Of a DNA stretch of 10,063 nucleotides, positions 6,878 to 10,063 are shown one piece after another. The notes under the pieces are model-generated. The model saw nothing but the letters and a program-made list of their open reading frames with translations, was not told the origin of the DNA and ran no database searches. Position numbers and translations under genes: made by a program. The stretch is from CAYVUV01 sp964455095. GTDB taxonomy: Bacteria; Desulfobacterota; Binatia; HRBIN30; CADEER01. Where the stretch lies: NCBI GenBank assembly GCA_964455095.1, contig CAYVUV010000418.1, positions 1-10,063 of the forward strand. The letters are read 5' to 3'. Position 1 is the first letter of the stretch. Each line of letters starts with the position of its first letter.

Positions 6878-6898
6878 CCTCCCGGCACTGCCGGGGGG
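6878..6898 (+). promoter_or_regulatory. Leader stem-loop before the zinc-finger gene
   Basis: Arms 6878-6886 and 6890-6898 form a 9-bp GC stem with one G-T pair and a 3-base ACT loop. It ends five bases before the GGGAGG ribosome site of the gene at 6916. It could be an attenuator, a stability element or a terminator of upstream transcription; no T-run follows. Confidence 0.4.
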
Positions 6899-6915
6899 AG
6901 ACAGGGAGGCGCCAA

Positions 6916-7074
6916 ATGCCCGACAGCGTGGCCTGTGAGCACTGCGGCAAGCCCGTGCAACGCCGCACGGCGGAAGTGGAAATGGTCGAGGATTGGGCAC
7001 ACTACTTCTGCTCCGAAGCGTGCAAGATCAACTGGGGTGAACAAGCACCGCTCGAGAGCGACGACGACACGTAG
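6916..7074 (+). CDS. Small zinc-finger protein (TRASH/MYM-type FCS motif)
   Basis: A 52-residue ORF starting at ATG 6916 with an excellent ribosome site (GGGAGG, six-base spacing) and ending with TAG. It holds four cysteines in a metal-binding pattern: C7-x2-C10 (ACEHCGKPV) and C32-x3-C36 (YFCSEACKINW). The second half matches the F-C-S-x-x-C ending typical of TRASH, YHS and MYM-type fingers, which bind zinc and often act in metal sensing or protein contact. The C-terminus is acidic (ESDDDT). Members this short are common but usually overlooked; function is unknown. It lies 101 bp before the universal stress gene on the same strand and may share its transcript. The cysteine spacing, ribosome site and composition together make chance unlikely. 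Confidence 0.8.
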   Translation: MPDSVACEHCGKPVQRRTAEVEMVEDWAHYFCSEACKINWGEQAPLESDDDT

Positions 7075-7175
7075 GCGGCGATCTCTCGAACTTTCGGCCG
7101 TCGCGGCCCGAAGGCGCGGGGCATCGAACTCAGAGGGCGGCGATGCGCAGCGGACGCCGCAGAAGGAACCAGACG

Positions 7176-7664
7176 ATGGCCATCAAGAAGATTCTATTCC
7201 CGACCGATTTCTCCGAGCGCGCGCAGCAGGCCCTCAAGTACACCGTTGAGCTGGCTCGCCCCGTCAAAGCCGAGGTGATCGTCCTGTTCGTGGTCGAGCC
7301 GGTGTACTACGCGACGCCGGCGGATCTGTACGGCGCCGCGGTCAACCTGAGCGTGCTTCTCGAGGAGCAGCAGCGCATCGGGCGCGCGCAGCTGGCGCGC
7401 GTCACGGATCGACTGAAGAAACAGGGACTGCGCGCCCGCTTCCTGCTCGAGACCGGTACACCGCACCAGGTCATCGTCGACACCGCCGCTCGGATCAAAG
7501 CCAACCTCATCGTCATGGCAACGCACGGCCGCACCGGCCTCGCGCATCTGCTGCTGGGCAGCGTGACCGAGAAGGTCGTGCGCGCCGCCGCCTGTCCCGT
7601 GTTGACCGTGCGCGGCAGGGAACGCGCGGCGCGCGGCGGCAAGCCACGCGTGAAGACGCGTTAG
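7176..7664 (+). CDS. Universal stress protein, UspA family, ATP-binding type
   Basis: A 162-residue single-domain Usp. It begins MAIKKILFPTDFSERAQQAL, the family's first strand with the conserved Asp11 and helix. The nucleotide-binding signature is ATHG-x9-GS (residues 115-129), a close variant of G-x2-G-x9-G-S/T, and the last strand CPVLTVRG follows. Such proteins bind ATP and accumulate under starvation, oxidative or respiratory stress, usually as cytoplasmic dimers. I start at ATG 7176, with AAGGA upstream, because the family begins here; an in-frame ATG at 7143 also has a GAGGG site and would add 11 Arg-rich residues. The basic tail (RERAARGGKPRVKTR) is slightly longer than usual. An intrinsic terminator at 7718 ends the unit. 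Confidence 0.92.
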   Translation: MAIKKILFPTDFSERAQQALKYTVELARPVKAEVIVLFVVEPVYYATPADLYGAAVNLSVLLEEQQRIGRAQLARVTDRLKKQGLRARFLLETGTPHQVIVDTAARIKANLIVMATHGRTGLAHLLLGSVTEKVVRAAACPVLTVRGRERAARGGKPRVKTR

Positions 7665-7717
7665 GACGCGCAAAACCGCAACGCCTCGCCGCCAAAGCGA
7701 CGGCGGTATCAGGGGGC

Positions 7718-7748
7718 TCCACATCTATATAGTGTGGAAATTTTTCTT
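7718..7748 (+). terminator. Intrinsic terminator after the universal stress gene
   Basis: TCCACA (7718-7723) pairs exactly with TGTGGA (7733-7738); the middle CTATATAG can extend the stem. AATTTTTCTT follows directly, so a stem plus T-run is present, as expected of a Rho-independent terminator. The stem is short and rather AT-rich, so efficiency may be moderate. Confidence 0.65.
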
Positions 7749-7776
7749 GACACTCCCCAATCCCTGGTGTTAGCGT
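7747..7776 (+). promoter_or_regulatory. Upstream prkA promoter candidate (P1)
   Basis: A consensus -35 TTGACA (7747-7752) is followed after 18 bases by TAGCGT (7771-7776), with TG at 7768-7769 giving an extended -10 (TGnTAnnnT). The three most conserved -10 positions match. It would start transcription near 7783, giving a leader of about 277 nt. Its -35 overlaps the end of the T-run of the terminator. Confidence 0.5.
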
Positions 7777-7929
7777 CCGCGCAGTTTCATGGCATCCGGG
7801 AAGGGAATGCAGTGACGGACCTCATTCGGTACGTCCTTCTGCGGTCCCAGTCCCGACCGCGCTTCGCGCCGCCATGGCACGCCGATTCTCTCCGTCGCGC
7901 ACAACGTCAGTCCTGCGTGCGCTATCGGG

Positions 7930-7938
7930 TGCTATAAT
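7930..7938 (+). promoter_or_regulatory. Downstream prkA promoter candidate (P2)
   Basis: TGCTATAAT is a perfect extended -10 (TG-n-TATAAT), in a GC-rich setting where it is unlikely by chance. The region 17 bases upstream gives no good -35, as is usual for extended -10 promoters. Transcription would begin near 7945, about 115 nt before prkA. Confidence 0.55.
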
Positions 7939-8019
7939 GCAGCTCGATGACGCGGCCCAGCCGAATTCCGCGACCACTGATGCGTCGATACCCAACATGG
8001 GTGGCACACCATCACGCTA

Positions 8020-8039
8020 GTGGGGAGGAGAGGCCCCAC
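8020..8039 (+). promoter_or_regulatory. Leader hairpin upstream of the prkA ribosome site
   Basis: GTGGGG (8020-8025) pairs exactly with CCCCAC (8034-8039), with loop AGGAGAGG. The true ribosome site AAGGAG (8047-8052) lies eight bases further on. The right arm can alternatively pair as CCACC (8036-8040) with GGTGG (8000-8004), so two exclusive folds are possible. Function is inference. Confidence 0.3.
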
Positions 8040-8059
8040 CAAGCAGAAGGAGCGGGGCA

Positions 8060-9997
8060 ATGCAGACAGACAAGGCGATCTTCGAGAAGCTGATTCGCGA
8101 AGATCGGGCCTCACGCGAGGCTCACGACTGGCACGGCACCTTCCTCGAGTACCTCGATCGGATCCGCGACGATCCGACGATCCCCAAGCTGGCACACGCG
8201 CGCCTGTACGATCTCATCATGGCGCCGGGCGCGCACGAGATCCTCGAAAGCGCTGACACGCAGGTCAAGCGGCTCTTCAAGGACGAACCGGTTCGCGTCT
8301 ACAATTTTTTCTCCGACGAATTCTTCGGCATCGAGAAGACCGTGGCGCAGATCGTGCGCTACTTTCACTCGGCATCGCTCAAGGGCGAAGAGAGTCGCCA
8401 GGTGCTCTACCTCATGGGCCCGGTGGGCTCGGGCAAGAGCTCGCTGGTCGAGCGGCTGCAGCGCGGGCTCGAGGACGTGCCGCCGGTGTTCGCCATCGAG
8501 GGCTGCCCGATGAACGAGGAGCCGCTGCACCTTCTGCCGCGCCACCTGCGGCGCGAGTTCGAGAAGATGCTCGGCACGCACATCGAGGGCGATCTCTGTC
8601 CGGTCTGCCGCTTTCGCCTCAAGGACGAATTCGGCGGCCGCTACGAAGAAGTGCCCATCGTGTTGCGCTCCTTCTCGAAGCGCAACCGCGTCGGGATCGG
8701 CGTCGTGCCGCCGGTCGACCCGAACAACCAGGACACCTCGGTGCTGATCGGCAGCGAGGACATCTCAAAGCTCGACATCTACTCGGAAGGCGATCCGCGC
8801 GTGCTCGACCTCAACGGCGCGCTCAACGTCGGCAACCGCGGTCTGGTCGAGTTCATCGAGGTCTTCAAGAACGAGACCGAGTACCTGCACGCGATGATCA
8901 CCGCGACGCAGGAAAAGGTGATCCCCGCCCCCGGACGACACGGAATGGTCTACGTCGACACGGTCATCGTCGCCCATTCGAACGAGGCGGAGTGGCAGAA
9001 ATTCAAGGCCGACCACACCAATGAGGCGATCCTCGATCGCATCGTGGTCGTCAAGGTCCCGTACAACCTGCGCCTCTCGGAAGAGGTGAAGATCTACCAG
9101 AAGATCATCCGCCACTCGGATTTCCGTGCCCACGTCGCACCGCACACGCTCGAAGTCGCCTCGATGTTCGCCATCCTCTCGCGCCTCGAGCCGACCGCCA
9201 AGTGCGATCTGATGACCAAGCTCAAGCTCTATAACGGCGAGGAAGTGGTGGAGAAGGGGCGCACCAAGAAGATCGACGTGCGCGAGCTGCGCGATGACAC
9301 CAAGCGCGAGGGCATGAACGGCATCTCCACGCGCTTCATCATGAAGGCGCTCGACAACGCGCTGTCCGACAACGTCGGCGGCAACTGCATCAACCCGATC
9401 AACGTCCGCGAGGCGCTGATCAACATGGTGAAGGAAGCCGACCTCTCCGACGACACCCGCAAGCAGCACCTGGAGTTCCTGCAGGACACCCTGCACAAGG
9501 AGTACCTGGAGCTGCTCGAGAAAGAGATCACCAAAGCCTTCGTCTACTCCTACCAGGAGCAGGCCGAGTCGCTCTTCCAGAACTACCTCGACCACGCCGA
9601 GGCCTACGTCAACAAGACCCGCGTGCGTGATCGCAACACGAAGGAGGAGCTGCAGCCCGACGAGGGGTTCCTCAAGTCGATCGAGGAACAGATCGCCATC
9701 ATCGGCACCGCCGCCGAGGGCTTCCGCCAGGAAGTCATCGCCTATTTGTGGGCGGCCAGCCGGCGCGGCGCCAAGGTTTCGTACCAGAGCTACGAACCGC
9801 TCAAGGAGGCGATCGAGAAGCGGCTGATGACGTCCGTGCGCGACCTCAGCCGCATCGTCACCAAGGCGCGCACGCGCGACGAAGAGCAGACCGACAAGTA
9901 CAACGTCATGGTCCAGAACCTGATCGAGAACGGATACTGCCCGAGCTGCGTCGACGGCGTGCTCATGTACGCGGCCAACAACCTCTGGCAGGACTGA
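8060..9997 (+). CDS. prkA: PrkA serine protein kinase (YeaG family)
   Basis: A 645-residue protein, full length for PrkA. The N-terminal AAA-type domain (about residues 20-385) has Walker A GPVGSGKSS (120-128), a CPVC pair (180-183) in EGDLCPVCRFRL, and the conserved stretches VEFIEVFKNETEYLH, ATQEKVI and VPYNLRLSEEVKIYQKI. The C-terminal kinase-associated domain follows and ends with a second CPSC pair (627-630). The family phosphorylates proteins on serine and in enterobacteria (YeaG) and Bacillus acts in starvation adaptation and sporulation or spore-coat control. The ATG at 8060 has AAGGAG seven bases upstream. It has its own promoters after a terminator, so is likely regulated separately from Usp. 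The usual partners yeaH and spoVR would lie beyond the right edge and cannot be seen. Confidence 0.97.
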   Translation: MQTDKAIFEKLIREDRASREAHDWHGTFLEYLDRIRDDPTIPKLAHARLYDLIMAPGAHEILESADTQVKRLFKDEPVRVYNFFSDEFFGIEKTVAQIVRYFHSASLKGEESRQVLYLMGPVGSGKSSLVERLQRGLEDVPPVFAIEGCPMNEEPLHLLPRHLRREFEKMLGTHIEGDLCPVCRFRLKDEFGGRYEEVPIVLRSFSKRNRVGIGVVPPVDPNNQDTSVLIGSEDISKLDIYSEGDPRVLDLNGALNVGNRGLVEFIEVFKNETEYLHAMITATQEKVIPAPGRHGMVYVDTVIVAHSNEAEWQKFKADHTNEAILDRIVVVKVPYNLRLSEEVKIYQKIIRHSDFRAHVAPHTLEVASMFAILSRLEPTAKCDLMTKLKLYNGEEVVEKGRTKKIDVRELRDDTKREGMNGISTRFIMKALDNALSDNVGGNCINPINVREALINMVKEADLSDDTRKQHLEFLQDTLHKEYLELLEKEITKAFVYSYQEQAESLFQNYLDHAEAYVNKTRVRDRNTKEELQPDEGFLKSIEEQIAIIGTAAEGFRQEVIAYLWAASRRGAKVSYQSYEPLKEAIEKRLMTSVRDLSRIVTKARTRDEEQTDKYNVMVQNLIENGYCPSCVDGVLMYAANNLWQD

Positions 9998-10000
9998 GCC

Positions 10001-10036
10001 GGCGGCGGGGGGGCGGGGGGGGGGTGCCCCGCCGCC
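10001..10036 (+). terminator. GC stem-loop with G-tracts after prkA
   Basis: GGCGGCGGGG (10001-10010) pairs exactly with 10027-10036 over 10 bp, three bases past the prkA stop. The loop is a G7-C-G10 run that could pair with itself differently or form a quadruplex. There is no T-tract. It may be an end-of-gene structure or an artefact of a homopolymer. Confidence 0.4.
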
Positions 10037-10063
10037 CAGGCGGTGGCGGCGCCGTGGGACAAA

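Noticed and set aside
7789..7815. Eight-codon leader ORF (ATG at 7789)
   Set aside because: It would begin only about six bases after the predicted start of transcription with no ribosome site, and has no attenuator-like codon run.
7734..7937. Plus-strand 67-codon frame with GTG start
   Set aside because: It overlaps the terminator stem and the -35/-10 promoter; no ribosome site and no recognisable protein features.
8765..9595. Minus-strand frame of 276 codons inside prkA
   Set aside because: Complete antisense overlap with a conserved gene; sequence is Leu/Val/Asp-rich shadow.

Overview
The window is high-GC, gene-dense bacterial DNA with ordinary chromosomal coding style. I see no integrase, transposase, phage gene, CRISPR array, rRNA or tRNA. 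Likely intrinsic-type stems, strong Shine-Dalgarno sites, sigma-70-like promoter motifs, AcuB-type CBS and PrkA families, and a fused aminoglycoside-phosphotransferase/P-loop kinase point to a Gram-negative, proteobacterium- or deltaproteobacterium-like lineage, probably environmental. The exact phylum cannot be fixed from the sequence alone.

Layout, left to right. (1) 1-183, minus: N-terminal end of an exported DUF4124-type protein that runs off the left edge. (2) 294-1577, plus: membrane-anchored alpha/beta hydrolase with an intact HSL-type triad, transcribed divergently from gene 1. (3) 1626-1901, minus: 91-residue protein with a C-terminal membrane anchor, convergent with the hydrolase and separated from it by a 14-bp GC stem-loop. 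(4) 2139-2738 and 2770-4338, plus: a CBS-CBS-ACT (AcuB-like) protein, then a two-domain phosphotransferase/P-loop kinase, probably one operon. A nearly symmetric 13-bp inverted repeat lies in the divergent promoter region upstream. (5) 4553-4762, minus: small orphan ORF in a stretch less GC-rich than its surroundings. (6) 5028-5312, plus: short HPF/RaiA-type ribosome hibernation factor, convergent with (7) 5368-6534, minus: a group 1/2 sigma-70 factor with unusual region 2.4 residues; a 10-bp stem-loop lies between them. (8) 6916-7074, plus: 52-residue zinc-finger (TRASH/MYM-type) protein, then 7176-7664: universal stress protein. (9) 8060-9997, plus: PrkA serine kinase, preceded by a 395-bp gap with an intrinsic terminator, two good promoter candidates and a structured leader.

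Together, the right half (hibernation factor, alternative-looking sigma factor, small zinc protein, Usp, PrkA) looks like a stationary-phase or starvation neighbourhood. In enterobacteria PrkA (YeaG) and ribosome hibernation belong to the general stress response, so a sigma factor here could control its neighbours; that is inference. The CBS-ACT sensor next to the kinase fusion adds a possible nucleotide-sensing theme. I found no clearly novel multi-gene system. The best leads are the sigma factor with substituted promoter-contact residues, the hidden zinc-finger gene, the orphan ORF, and the structured leaders of the sigma and prkA genes.
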